The notes beneath the pieces are model-generated. The model was not told where the DNA came from, did not search any database, and saw only the letters and a program-made list of their open reading frames with translations. From positions 1 through 42,122 of the forward strand of contig NZ_REBQ01000148.1 in NCBI RefSeq assembly GCF_007692655.1: DNA of 42,122 nt, read 5' to 3'. Below, one piece after another: positions 1 through 7,965 of the stretch (position 1 is its first letter; each line of letters starts with the position of its first letter). The stretch is from Halomonas sp. Its GTDB lineage: Bacteria; Pseudomonadota; Gammaproteobacteria; Pseudomonadales; Halomonadaceae. The position numbers and the translations under genes are program-made.

Positions 1-7
1 AGCACAC

Positions 8-631
8 CTAGCGCGCCTTTGAAACCCAAGGATTGCCCTCAAACCAGAACCGCCAGGGGGCGTCGCGGTGTTCGGGCTTGGCGTAATCAATACCCACACG
101 GGGGCCACTGGCTACCTGGGCGTCGTGGGTGGCTTGGCTAATCCACAGTTTGTCAGCTTGAGTCATATCGTGGCCATACAGGGCTTTATCGATACTGAGG
201 GCGCGGGTGAGCTTGCCGGGGCCGTTACTCAGCTGTTTCCCCGCGGCCTTTCGGATGGCGCGCATGGCGGTTTCGTTGTCAGTGGGCTCCACCGCACGAA
301 TCAATACCGCACAGGGCGAGCCGTCCGGTTCCGTCACCACGTTAAGCAGCCAGTGCATGCCATACACCAGATAGACATAGGCGTGGCCCGCCGGCCCAAA
401 CATTGCTTCGGTGCGCGGCGAACGACGGCGGTGGGCGTGGCAGGCGGAGTCTTCTGCGCCGCAATAGGCCTCGGTTTCGACAATCCTGGCGGCCATCTGC
501 TCGCCGTTATGCTCCCGCACCAGCCAGCAGCCCAGCAGGTCTTTAGCGACGTCAAGGGTATCGCGGTTATAAAACTCCCGTGGGAGCGGCGTTAATACGC
601 TCTCTTTAACATTTGGCATGTTTGGTAACAT
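8..631 (-). CDS. mpg: 3-methyladenine DNA glycosylase (AAG/MPG family)
   Basis: A 207-residue protein of the alkyladenine DNA glycosylase (AAG/MPG) fold. It removes alkylated purines such as 3-methyladenine, and probably hypoxanthine, from DNA by flipping the base and hydrolysing the glycosidic bond, which starts base excision repair. Family blocks seen: the N-terminal DxLDVAKDLLGCWLVR segment, the IVETEAYCGAEDSACHA active-site block (residues about 50-66, containing the Glu that activates water), the PGHAYVYLVYGMHWLLNVV block with the intercalating Tyr region, and the LSNGPGKLTRAL block near residue 134. Length is normal for the bacterial family. It is divergent from selO, with only 70 bp between the starts. 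The first ATG (631) follows a GAGG at short spacing; an ATG four codons inside is an alternative. Confidence 0.93.
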   Translation of the reverse strand: MLPNMPNVKESVLTPLPREFYNRDTLDVAKDLLGCWLVREHNGEQMAARIVETEAYCGAEDSACHAHRRRSPRTEAMFGPAGHAYVYLVYGMHWLLNVVTEPDGSPCAVLIRAVEPTDNETAMRAIRKAAGKQLSNGPGKLTRALSIDKALYGHDMTQADKLWISQATHDAQVASGPRVGIDYAKPEHRDAPWRFWFEGNPWVSKAR

Positions 632-701
632 CGCCTCGGCGTTTGCTTGAGTAGAATGCTAGGGTATTAGATAGTCATTGCCACTAACAGCGGAGCCTAT
701 C

Positions 702-2165
702 GTGCTGTCATTTGAACATCTCTATGCCACCTTACCCGACCCCCTTTGGGTTGCCAGCCAGGCAACGCCCGTTGCCCAGCCTGAGCTGATTGCCTTTAAT
801 GCCCCACTTGCTGAAGAGTTGGGCGCTAAAGAGATCCCTGACACTGCTACGCTCGCCCAATGGTTTAGCGGTAATCAACCCATGCCGGGGGCGAATCCTG
901 GCGCACTCGGCTACGCAGGCCACCAGTTCGGCAACTTTGTGCCCCAACTGGGCGATGGCCGTGCGCTGCTGCTGGGTGAAGTGATCGACCAGCACGGTAC
1001 ACGCCGCGACGTGCAGCTAAAAGGCAGCGGCCGCACGCCGTTTTCCCGCGGCGGGGATGGCCGTTCCCCCTTAGGGCCGGTGCTGCGGGAATATCTGGTT
1101 AGCGAGTTTATGGCTGCTATGGGCATTCCAACGACGCGTGCTTTAGCGGCGGTTACCAGCGGCGAGCGTGTCGTGCGGCAGATGGCTGAGCCCGGCGCGG
1201 TATTTACCCGGGTGGCTAACAGCCATATTCGCGTCGGGACCTTTCAATTTATCGCTACCCGCCAGGATGAGCAGGCGTTAAAGGCGCTGGCGGACCATGT
1301 GATCGCTCGCCACTACCCGGAAGCTGCCAGCGCTGAAGACCCCTATTTGGCCCTGCTTGAGGCAGCCGTGGCGCGCCAAGCCGTGCTGATTGCCCGCTGG
1401 ATGAGTATCGGCTTTATTCATGGCGTGATGAATACCGATAACAGCAGCATCGCTGGAGAAACCATCGATTATGGCCCCTGTGCCTTTATGGAGCAGTTTG
1501 ATCCGCAGAAGGTGTTTAGCTCCATTGACCAAGGCCGTCGCTATGCGTTTGAGAATCAGCCTGCCATTGCCCAGTGGAATCTGGCGCGCTTTGCCGAAAC
1601 GCTGCTGCCACTAATGCGCGAAGAGGGCGATGCGTTGATCGCTCAGGCCACCGACACCATTCGCCATTTTGAGCCGTTGTTCGACGCCGAGCAACGCCGC
1701 CTGCACGCCGATAAACTAGGGCTTGAGGCACAAAGCGAGCACGCGAAAGCACTCATGGAAGGGCTGGAAATCCAAATGCATCAGGGCCGTATGGATATGA
1801 CCGCGACCTTTGATGCGCTCACCCAGTACGCCGCCTCGCCAAGTGATGAGCACTACGAGGCACTGCTGACGCTCACTACCCAGCCTGATGAGCTGGCGCA
1901 GTGGCTGAAAGCCTGGCAGGTGGTGGCTGTGGCAAGTAAAGATGCTGAACGTCTCTCTGTGATGCGCCAAGCCAATCCCATCATTATTCCCCGCAATCAC
2001 CGGGTACAGGAAGTGATTGATGCCGCTTACGACGGTGACTTTGCGCCTTTTCACACCCTATTGGCGGTAGTGACGAAGCCGTTTGATGACTCCGCTGACG
2101 CGCGGCGTTTAGCAGCGCCCGCTACCCAAAGCGAACAGGTGCTAAGAACGTTCTGCGGAACATAA
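702..2165 (+). CDS. selO: Protein adenylyltransferase SelO (YdiU/UPF0061)
   Basis: SelO is a pseudokinase-fold enzyme that transfers AMP from ATP to Ser/Thr/Tyr of target proteins, linked in E. coli to redox-stress responses. Seen here: the glycine-rich nucleotide region (LKGSGRTPFSRGGDGRSPLGPVLREY), the SGERVVRQ segment, and the catalytic HGVMNTDNSSIAGETIDYGPCAFMEQ block. The protein ends in Phe-Cys-Gly-Thr, so a Cys sits third from the end, where eukaryotic SELENOO carries selenocysteine. I place the start at GTG 702 because GGAG lies six bases upstream; a TTG at 678 would add eight residues but has no clear ribosome site. At 487 residues it is the usual bacterial length. dinB follows 44 bp downstream but has its own SOS operator. 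Confidence 0.92.
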   Translation: MLSFEHLYATLPDPLWVASQATPVAQPELIAFNAPLAEELGAKEIPDTATLAQWFSGNQPMPGANPGALGYAGHQFGNFVPQLGDGRALLLGEVIDQHGTRRDVQLKGSGRTPFSRGGDGRSPLGPVLREYLVSEFMAAMGIPTTRALAAVTSGERVVRQMAEPGAVFTRVANSHIRVGTFQFIATRQDEQALKALADHVIARHYPEAASAEDPYLALLEAAVARQAVLIARWMSIGFIHGVMNTDNSSIAGETIDYGPCAFMEQFDPQKVFSSIDQGRRYAFENQPAIAQWNLARFAETLLPLMREEGDALIAQATDTIRHFEPLFDAEQRRLHADKLGLEAQSEHAKALMEGLEIQMHQGRMDMTATFDALTQYAASPSDEHYEALLTLTTQPDELAQWLKAWQVVAVASKDAERLSVMRQANPIIIPRNHRVQEVIDAAYDGDFAPFHTLLAVVTKPFDDSADARRLAAPATQSEQVLRTFCGT

Positions 2166-2178
2166 CGCCTATGCTAGA

Positions 2179-2194
2179 CTGTGTTTTTTTACAG
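2179..2194 (+). promoter_or_regulatory. LexA (SOS) box upstream of dinB
   Basis: The sequence CTGTGTTTTTTTACAG fits the gammaproteobacterial LexA operator CTG-N10-CAG with the extended CTGT/ACAG ends. It begins 14 bp after the selO stop and ends 15 bp before the dinB GTG, a position suited to repression. LexA control of dinB is established in E. coli; binding here is inferred. Confidence 0.75.
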
Positions 2195-2209
2195 TTTGGT
2201 GGGTAGCCG

Positions 2210-3256
2210 GTGCGCAAAATTATTCACTGCGACTGCGACTGCTTTTATGCAGCGGTGGAGATGCGGGATAACCCCGCGCTGCGGGATATCCCCATTGCCA
2301 TCGGCGGCAGTGTGGAGCAGCGCGGGGTGGTTGCTACCTGCAATTATCCTGCCCGGGAGTTTGGCATTCACTCGGCGATGCCCATGGGCCAGGCGCTTAA
2401 GCGCTGCCCGCATTTAACCGTTATACGCGGCGATATGGCCAAATACAAAACGGTCGCCCGCCAGGTATTTGCCATTTACCGCGAAGTGACCGAGCTGATT
2501 GAGCCGCTCTCCCTGGATGAGGCGTTTTTGGATGTATCGGAGGTCTCCCAGTATCACGGCAGCGCCACGCTAATGGCCGAAGCGATTCGCGAGCGGGTCA
2601 GTCGTGAAGTCGGCATTACCGTTTCGGCAGGTGTGGCACCCAATAAGTTTTTGGCCAAAATTGCCAGTGACTGGAACAAGCCCGATGGCCTATGTGTGAT
2701 CACGCCGGACAAAGTCGACAGCTTTGTGCAGCAGCTACCGGTGAAAAAAATCCATGGCGTTGGCCCCCGCACCGCTGAGAAGTTGGCGGGATTGGATATT
2801 CATAGCTGCGCCGATCTTCGCACCCGCTCGCTAACTGAGCTGGTCGAACACTTTGGCCGCTTTGGCAAGCGCCTCCATGAGCTAAGCTGGGGGCGCGACG
2901 AGCGCCCGGTGAAAACCCACCGGGAGCGTAAGTCGATTAGCACTGAGCAAACCTATTCTCAGGATTTACCCACCCTGGCTGCCTGCCGCAGTGAGCTACC
3001 GGCGTTGATTGACGATTTGGAACAGCGCTATGCACGGCTTGACCCGCCGCTGGCGGTGCGTGGGCTGATCGTAAAAGTGAAGTTCAACGACTTCACCCAA
3101 ACCACCGTCGAACACGCCGACCCGGCCCCTAACCTTGAGCAGTTTGAAACGCTGCTCAATGTCGGCTGGGCCAGAGGTGGACGCCCGGTGCGTTTGCTGG
3201 GTGTGGGGTATCGGCTGGCGGAAAATAGCCAGGAGCACCAGCTGTCGCTGTTTTAA
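2210..3256 (+). CDS. dinB: DNA polymerase IV (Y family, SOS-inducible)
   Basis: Error-prone translesion DNA polymerase of the DinB/Pol IV family, 348 residues. The start MRKIIHCDCDCFYAAVEMRDNPALRD is the canonical Pol IV N-terminus, with the first catalytic Asp at residue 8 and the steric-gate-type aromatic pair Phe-Tyr; this fixes the GTG start even though the ribosome site is weak. The second catalytic block is SLDEAFLDVS (about residues 102-111). Next come a helix-hairpin-helix segment (KKIHGVGPRTAEKLAGL, about 180-196) and the little-finger domain. The last residues, QLSLF, form a beta-clamp binding motif that recruits the polymerase to the replication fork. A LexA box precedes the gene, so induction during the SOS response is expected. 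Confidence 0.96.
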   Translation: MRKIIHCDCDCFYAAVEMRDNPALRDIPIAIGGSVEQRGVVATCNYPAREFGIHSAMPMGQALKRCPHLTVIRGDMAKYKTVARQVFAIYREVTELIEPLSLDEAFLDVSEVSQYHGSATLMAEAIRERVSREVGITVSAGVAPNKFLAKIASDWNKPDGLCVITPDKVDSFVQQLPVKKIHGVGPRTAEKLAGLDIHSCADLRTRSLTELVEHFGRFGKRLHELSWGRDERPVKTHRERKSISTEQTYSQDLPTLAACRSELPALIDDLEQRYARLDPPLAVRGLIVKVKFNDFTQTTVEHADPAPNLEQFETLLNVGWARGGRPVRLLGVGYRLAENSQEHQLSLF

Positions 3257-3283
3257 TAATTAGCACGTTAATGCTTAGGTTGA

Positions 3284-3312
3284 TTGACGCTGGGCTATGA
3301 GTGGATTAAAAC
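3284..3312 (+). promoter_or_regulatory. Candidate sigma-70 promoter for the hydrolase gene
   Basis: TTGACG (3284-3289) and TAAAAC (3307-3312) are separated by 17 bp, a reasonable sigma-70 arrangement. If real, transcription begins near 3319, only a few bases before the first possible ATG (3326), which favours the downstream ATG at 3392 for the hydrolase. Judged by eye only. Confidence 0.35.
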
Positions 3313-3325
3313 AGACGTATGATAG

Positions 3326-4231
3326 ATGGGATTAACCATCGCCAATCTGACAGCAGCCAATTTAATAACGACTATTCCAACGAGCCCAACGATGCCTGCC
3401 GATGCTTCCCAACGCACCCGATTAGTGTTTGCCCACGCCAATGGTTTCCCAGGGTTAAGCTATCGCAGCCTGTTAAACCCACTGGCGGACACCTTTGATC
3501 TGCACCCACTAGATCGCCTGGGCCACCACCCTGACTACCCGGTGAACCACAACTGGGGCAATTTGGTAGATGAGCTGCTGAGCTATTTGCCTGATACGGA
3601 GGCGCCGCTGTTGGGGGTTGGTCATTCGTTGGGGGGCACACTAATGGCCATGGCGGCTGACAAACAGCCTGAACGATTCTGCGGGGTGATCATGCTTGAT
3701 CCTCCGCTGATGCTGGGATCAGACGCCTGGGCCATGAAAGCCGCCAAACGCTTCGGCTTTATTGATCGTGTCACCCCGGCAGGGAAGACCCAGGGGCGGC
3801 GTACTGTGTGGCCGAGTCGGGAGGTGATGGCAAGCTCGCTGAGTCGTCGTGGTCTGTTTCGTCGCTTTACCCCGGAAGCACTCAACGACTACATTGAAGC
3901 AGGGACGCGCCTGTTGGATGACGGTAGCGCTGAGCTAACCTTTGACCCGCGTGTTGAGATCGAAATTTTCCGCCATCTGCCGGACCACCTGTCGCGTCTT
4001 CCCCAGCGGCTGGGCGTGCCGCTAGAGCTAGTGGCGGGTCAAGAGTCGCATCTGCTGACGGCGTCACGCATTAAGCGCCTGAAGCGCAAAGGCTTAGCGA
4101 TCAGCGAAGTTCCCGGCACGCATATGTTCCCTATGGAGCACCCGGATGAGACCCGTGCTGCTATTTTGGCTGCCTGGCAGCGGTTAAGCGCTTCGCAACC
4201 TAAGGCCAGCCAGCCCTCAAACACAGCGTAA
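3326..4231 (+). CDS. Alpha/beta-fold hydrolase
   Basis: A serine hydrolase of the alpha/beta superfamily (alpha/beta hydrolase 6-like). Features seen: an oxyanion-hole type motif FAHANGFPGLSY near residue 35, the nucleophile elbow GVGHSLGGTLM (Ser about residue 100), an acid region before the last helix, and a C-terminal catalytic His in the GTHMFPMEHP segment near residue 265. It has no signal peptide, so it is probably cytoplasmic. The substrate cannot be told from sequence. Start choice is open: ATG 3326 gives 301 residues, but the first 22 are low in family-like character and lie next to a predicted transcription start; ATG 3392 (279 residues) is equally plausible, and neither has a good ribosome site. 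The YkoF-like gene follows after 9 bp, so the two are co-transcribed. Confidence 0.85.
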   Translation: MGLTIANLTAANLITTIPTSPTMPADASQRTRLVFAHANGFPGLSYRSLLNPLADTFDLHPLDRLGHHPDYPVNHNWGNLVDELLSYLPDTEAPLLGVGHSLGGTLMAMAADKQPERFCGVIMLDPPLMLGSDAWAMKAAKRFGFIDRVTPAGKTQGRRTVWPSREVMASSLSRRGLFRRFTPEALNDYIEAGTRLLDDGSAELTFDPRVEIEIFRHLPDHLSRLPQRLGVPLELVAGQESHLLTASRIKRLKRKGLAISEVPGTHMFPMEHPDETRAAILAAWQRLSASQPKASQPSNTA

Positions 4232-4240
4232 GGAGGCGAT

Positions 4241-4513
4241 ATGTATCTTTCCGTACAGCTTAGCTACTACCCACTGGCCGATGACTTTAAACCGGCCGTC
4301 AAAGAGGTGGTGAAGCGCCTTGAGGCGACGGGGCTGGAAGTACACCCGAATCGTATGAGCACGCAGGTTTTTGGTGAGTATGAGGCGGTAATGGCGGGAT
4401 TAAGCGAGGTGATGAAGTGGTCGTTTGAGACCCATGGCAAAGCGGTATTTACGGCTAACTTCATAGAAGGGGATCGCCGACCTCAGGAGAGCTGGCGGCC
4501 GACACAGCCCTAG
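4241..4513 (+). CDS. Small YkoF/MTH1187-like protein (possible thiamine-related ligand binding)
   Basis: A 90-residue protein starting MYLSVQLSYYPLADDFKPAVKEVVKRLEATGLEVHPNRMSTQVFGEYEAV. The alternating beta-alpha-beta pattern, the initial 'SVQLSYYPL' strand and the 'MSTQVFGEYEAVM' turn resemble the ferredoxin-like fold of the YkoF / MTH1187 (UPF0045) thiamine- or HMP-binding family, here as one domain. The relationship is recognised by pattern only, so the ligand should be treated as unknown. An excellent ribosome site (AAGGAGG, 4 bases before the ATG) follows the hydrolase stop, which indicates co-expression. A strong hairpin terminator follows at 4525. Confidence 0.7.
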   Translation: MYLSVQLSYYPLADDFKPAVKEVVKRLEATGLEVHPNRMSTQVFGEYEAVMAGLSEVMKWSFETHGKAVFTANFIEGDRRPQESWRPTQP

Positions 4514-4524
4514 GTGGGTAACGA

Positions 4525-4550
4525 AAACGCCGCCCGATTGGGCGGCGTTT
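4525..4550. terminator. Bidirectional hairpin terminator between convergent genes
   Basis: A perfect 11-bp stem (AAACGCCGCCC pairing with GGGCGGCGTTT) closes a four-base GATT loop. It lies between the convergent YkoF-like gene (plus) and the aminotransferase gene (minus). The A/T ends of the stem give short U tracts in both directions, so it probably serves both transcripts. Confidence 0.8.
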
Positions 4551-4566
4551 GCTTATGCACTAGCGT

Positions 4567-5844
4567 TTAGATTAATGATTCCAAGCAGGACTCAATAATA
4601 TCCAGCCCTTCGTTGAGTACGTCGTCCTGGATAGTGACGGGCATCAGGAAGCGGATGGTGTTGCCGTACATGCCGCAGGAGAGCAGGATCAAACCCTCTT
4701 CGCGGGCTTTCTTGCACAGGGCGGCGGCGAGTTCAGCGTTTGGCGTGCGGTCTGTTTTATTGGAGACCAGTTCAAATGCCGCCATCGCGCCCATGTTGCG
4801 CACGTGGTCGATGCACTCAAACTTCTCTGCCCAACCGGTGAAGCGCTGAGAAAGCTTCTCGCCTAATGCCTGGCTTTTTTCCAGGATATGCTCTTCTTCG
4901 AACACTTCCATGACGGCCAGCGCTGCTGCACAGGCGGTGGGGCTACCGGTGTAGGTGCCGCCCAGCGAGTTGGGGCCAGAAGCATCCATCACTTTGTCGG
5001 TGCCCACGATGGCAGAGATCGGCATGCCGTCGGCCATACTCTTGGCCATGGTCATCATGTCCGGCTCAACGCCGCTATGCTCGATGGCAAACATCTTGCC
5101 GGTACGCCCGAAGCCTGACTGCACCTCGTCGACGATCATCAGCATGCCGTGCTCATCGCAGATCTCACGGATCTTGGTCAGGAAGCTTTTAGAGGCAGGG
5201 TAGAAACCACCTTCACCCAGTACCGGCTCAAGCACGATCGCGGCGGTATCTTTAGGGTTGGCGTCGGTTTTCAGGGTCATTTTCAGACCGCGAATCGCTT
5301 CGTCTTCGCTGACGCCGTGGTAGGGCACCGGATAGGGGGCACGGAACACGGTGCCCGGCATTGGGCCAAAGTCAGTTTGGTACGGGGCGACTTTACCGTT
5401 CATGGCCATGGTGTAGAAGGTACGACCGTGGTAGCCACCATCAAAACAGATGATGTTAGAACGGCCGGTTGCCGCACGCGCGATCTTCACCGCGTTTTCC
5501 AGCGCTTCGGCGCCAGAGTTGGCCAGCATGACCTTGGCGTGACCACGAACGGGAACGATGTGGCTGAGCTTTTCGGCGACTTTTACATAGCCTTCATAGG
5601 GCATCACGGTTTGACAGGTGTGCATCAGCTTATCGAGCTGAGCTTTAACCGCAGCAACCACTTTGGGGTGGCGGTGCCCAACGTTTAGTACGCCAATGCC
5701 GCCCGCGAAGTCGATGAAGCGGTTACCGTCTGCGTCCCAGATCTCAGCGTTTTCAGCGCGGTCGGCAAAGGCTGTCGCAGGGCTGGCTGCGCCAGCAGCG
5801 ACGTATTTGTGTTTCAGTTCATTCAGTTCAGCATTGCTGCTCAT
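4567..5844 (-). CDS. gabT: 4-aminobutyrate / 5-aminovalerate aminotransferase
   Basis: A PLP-dependent class III aminotransferase of 425 residues that moves the amino group of GABA (and often 5-aminovalerate, as DavT in Pseudomonas) to 2-oxoglutarate. It gives succinate or glutarate semialdehyde plus glutamate. Seen: NSGAEALENAVKIARAATGR (phosphate and ring binding, 109-128), GYHGRT (137-142), the IVDEVQSGFGRTG block with Asp239, and the Schiff-base lysine Lys268 in MAKSMADGMPISA. It has a good ribosome site (AGGAAG, 6 bases before the ATG). No gabD partner is adjacent. The glutaryl-CoA genes 3 kb away make a role in the 5-aminovalerate-glutarate branch of lysine breakdown plausible, but sequence alone does not separate GabT from DavT. 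Confidence 0.92.
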   Translation of the reverse strand: MSSNAELNELKHKYVAAGAASPATAFADRAENAEIWDADGNRFIDFAGGIGVLNVGHRHPKVVAAVKAQLDKLMHTCQTVMPYEGYVKVAEKLSHIVPVRGHAKVMLANSGAEALENAVKIARAATGRSNIICFDGGYHGRTFYTMAMNGKVAPYQTDFGPMPGTVFRAPYPVPYHGVSEDEAIRGLKMTLKTDANPKDTAAIVLEPVLGEGGFYPASKSFLTKIREICDEHGMLMIVDEVQSGFGRTGKMFAIEHSGVEPDMMTMAKSMADGMPISAIVGTDKVMDASGPNSLGGTYTGSPTACAAALAVMEVFEEEHILEKSQALGEKLSQRFTGWAEKFECIDHVRNMGAMAAFELVSNKTDRTPNAELAAALCKKAREEGLILLSCGMYGNTIRFLMPVTIQDDVLNEGLDIIESCLESLI

Positions 5845-5912
5845 GGCTTACTTCCTATTGATGAGAGTGTATTTCCAGCATAGCGCCTGATAGCCGTGTT
5901 TAGTAGCGTTGC

Positions 5913-6851
5913 TCACATGGATGACGAGGCAATGACAACACGATTACGTCCTGCCTGCTTAGCTTCATACATAGCTTTGTCGGCTCGATCAAGTAGCCGT
6001 GTGCCCGAGCCTTCAACGTAGCAGGCGATTCCCGAGGAAAGCGTCATCTTCAATTGGTGCTCTGTAAATGTATGTTGTGCCATCGTTTCACGAACGCGCT
6101 CGATAGCCAAGGAGGCCTCTTCAGCATTGACGCCGGGCATAATGACAAGAAACTCTTCGCCGCCTAATCGAATGTGCAGGTCGGTGTCCCGCAGTTCGTC
6201 GCTTACCAGCGTCGTTGTTTGCTGCAGGAGGGCATCGCCCGTGTTATGTCCATAGCTATCGTTAACGGCCTTGAAATTATCCAAGTCATAGATAGCGACG
6301 CTAAAGGGGCTGCCATATCGCTCACAGCGTTTTATCTCTTCCTCTAGGTGTTGTAACCCCGCGCGGCGATTGAGTAGTCCAGTCAGTTCATCGTGATGGG
6401 CAAGGTGGTCCAGGCGTTCGTTAACCTGCTTTAACCGCTCTTCAAGGTTTTTGCGCTGGGTAATGTCGATGATAAAGGTAACTTTGCGAGGCTCACCGTC
6501 CTCACCTTCAATGCGCGCAGCTTCAGCGATGATGGTGCGGAATTCGCCGTTTCTGGTGACCACGTCCCACTCTTGACGAAGCTCTTGGCTTTCGTTGCCT
6601 TGCATGAAATCGTCGTGCAGTGCTGACAAGATGGCACGGTTACTCTCTGGCACCACTAGCGTGAAGTGCTGACCCAAGACTTCCTCTTGCCGGTACCCAT
6701 AAAACTCACAGTAAGCTGGGTTAACCATCTCAAAATGGCCGGAAGGGGAGGTAATGCAGATCCCAATAGGCGCTGCTTTAATAACATTTTCAGTATTGCG
6801 CTTTGAACGTTTAACAAGCTGATAAAGGCGCTCAGGGCTAACATCTTTCAT
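5913..6851 (-). CDS. PAS-GGDEF diguanylate cyclase
   Basis: A 312-residue cytoplasmic signalling protein predicted to make cyclic-di-GMP from two GTP. A PAS sensory domain occupies about residues 24-128 (AAPIGICITSPSGHFEMVNPAY through the VTFIIDITQRK tail), followed by a helical linker (132-150) and a GGDEF domain (about 150-310). The active-site signature is GGEEF (230-234), a catalytically competent variant. An RxxD inhibitory site (RDTD, 221-224) lies exactly five residues before it, so product inhibition is expected. No membrane segments were seen. It overlaps the upstream EAL gene by 14 bp with its own TAGGAG ribosome site, so the two opposing enzymes are translationally coupled in one operon. 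The PAS ligand is unknown. Confidence 0.93.
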   Translation of the reverse strand: MKDVSPERLYQLVKRSKRNTENVIKAAPIGICITSPSGHFEMVNPAYCEFYGYRQEEVLGQHFTLVVPESNRAILSALHDDFMQGNESQELRQEWDVVTRNGEFRTIIAEAARIEGEDGEPRKVTFIIDITQRKNLEERLKQVNERLDHLAHHDELTGLLNRRAGLQHLEEEIKRCERYGSPFSVAIYDLDNFKAVNDSYGHNTGDALLQQTTTLVSDELRDTDLHIRLGGEEFLVIMPGVNAEEASLAIERVRETMAQHTFTEHQLKMTLSSGIACYVEGSGTRLLDRADKAMYEAKQAGRNRVVIASSSM

Positions 6852-7647
6852 GCGTTGCTCCTAGCCCTCCGAGCATTTGGTTTTTTAAATCCACGAGCAA
6901 AGGAGTAATGTCGTCGCCCAAGGAGTTCACCGCGGGCCTGGCGAAATAGAAACCCTGCTGATTAACAATACCTGCCCGTGCTAGCCACAATGCTTCGGCG
7001 CGGGTTTCAACGCCTTCGGCAATTAGCTTCATATCAAGCTCTTTGGCCAATAATATAATGGCATTCAACAGCGCTTGGCGGCGGATATCACTATCGCAAT
7101 TCATGACTAGCTCACGATCAATTTTGAGCTTGTCCGGCGTTAAATCCGTCAGTAGATCCAGATTAGCGTAGCCATTACCGAAATCATCAAGCGCGGTTTT
7201 GAAGCCCATTGAGCGGTAGGCGTCTATGATATTGCAGAGATGCTGACGATCACGGACGCGCTCGGTTTCGGTGATTTCAAAAATGAGTCGATCCATCGGC
7301 CAGCCAACGCGCTTTGATACCTCTAACGTCGCTTGAATACAGGCTTCTGGTTCGTACACTGCATTGGGTAAAAAATTAATGGATAGGTCGGTTTGCATGT
7401 CCAGTGCACTGGCCATTTCGATGGCTTTTACCCGGCAGGCTTGGTCAAAGCGGTAGAGAAGGTCATCTGTGACCTGTGAGATCACACTCCAGGCAGATTC
7501 GCCTTGCGGACCACGTACCAGAGCTTCGTAGGTGACTACGCGAGCTAAGGAGATATCCACAATAGGCTGGAAAGCCATGGTGAATTCAAATGGTAGGTCC
7601 CCTTCACAGCGTTTACAGCCGCCATTTACGCGTGCGCACTGGCTCAT
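6838..7647 (-). CDS. EAL-domain cyclic-di-GMP phosphodiesterase with N-terminal Cys cluster
   Basis: A 269-residue stand-alone EAL protein predicted to hydrolyse cyclic-di-GMP. Catalytic residues are complete: the EAL signature at 41-43 (YEALVRG), Asn91, Glu124 (FEITE), Asp154-Asp155 (LDDFG), Lys175 (KLKID) and Glu211 (IAEGVET), ending with the QGFYFARP block. The first 15 residues carry Cys4, Cys11 and Cys14 (C-x6-C-x2-C), which could bind a metal or sense redox state; that is inference. I choose ATG 7647 because GGGGA lies five bases upstream; ATG 7659 would add Met-Gly-Thr-Ala. It is first in the operon with the PAS-GGEEF gene, which it overlaps by 14 bp. Confidence 0.92.
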   Translation of the reverse strand: MSQCARVNGGCKRCEGDLPFEFTMAFQPIVDISLARVVTYEALVRGPQGESAWSVISQVTDDLLYRFDQACRVKAIEMASALDMQTDLSINFLPNAVYEPEACIQATLEVSKRVGWPMDRLIFEITETERVRDRQHLCNIIDAYRSMGFKTALDDFGNGYANLDLLTDLTPDKLKIDRELVMNCDSDIRRQALLNAIILLAKELDMKLIAEGVETRAEALWLARAGIVNQQGFYFARPAVNSLGDDITPLLVDLKNQMLGGLGATHERC

Positions 7648-7965
7648 AGCAGTCCCCATAAAGATTGTACTTATTCTGAATCCGCGAAGAGATCAGTGTG
7701 GGATGGCTCTGATTTTTAGCTAATAATTAACAAATTCTAATAGCTAAAAAATTACAGCTTAGACGACAATAGCATAGTGATAGGTGGCAGTAAGCATTTT
7801 TTACAGCCTAAGAATGGTAAAAATGTATAGGTTTTGTAAAATATTTACGCTACGTTTCTCATCTTTCCATACGCTAGGTTTAAGGATCGGCAAGTAGGCA
7901 AAACTTCTGCACGAACTCTGTACGAGCAGCCTTAAAAGAGGGGGCAGTAAAACTATCTGAAACCT
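7648..7965. other. Intergenic region upstream of the EAL-GGDEF operon
   Basis: About 318 bp of AT-rich DNA with no convincing gene on either strand. It must hold the promoter of the EAL-GGDEF operon (minus strand) and the 3' end of the CoA-transferase transcript, but no clear intrinsic terminator was seen for the latter. The notable element is a 10-bp inverted repeat at 7713-7750. Confidence 0.5.
7713..7750. repeat. Inverted repeat, candidate operator for the c-di-GMP operon
   Basis: TTTTTAGCTA (7713-7722) and its exact complement TAGCTAAAAA (7741-7750) are separated by an 18-bp AT-rich spacer. The arms lie 66-103 bp upstream of the EAL start. It could be a regulator binding site or a leader hairpin; the regulator is unknown. 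Confidence 0.45.

Noticed and set aside
5149..5688. 179-codon plus-strand frame inside the aminotransferase gene
   Set aside because: Antisense to conserved PLP-enzyme sequence; composition typical of a shadow frame.
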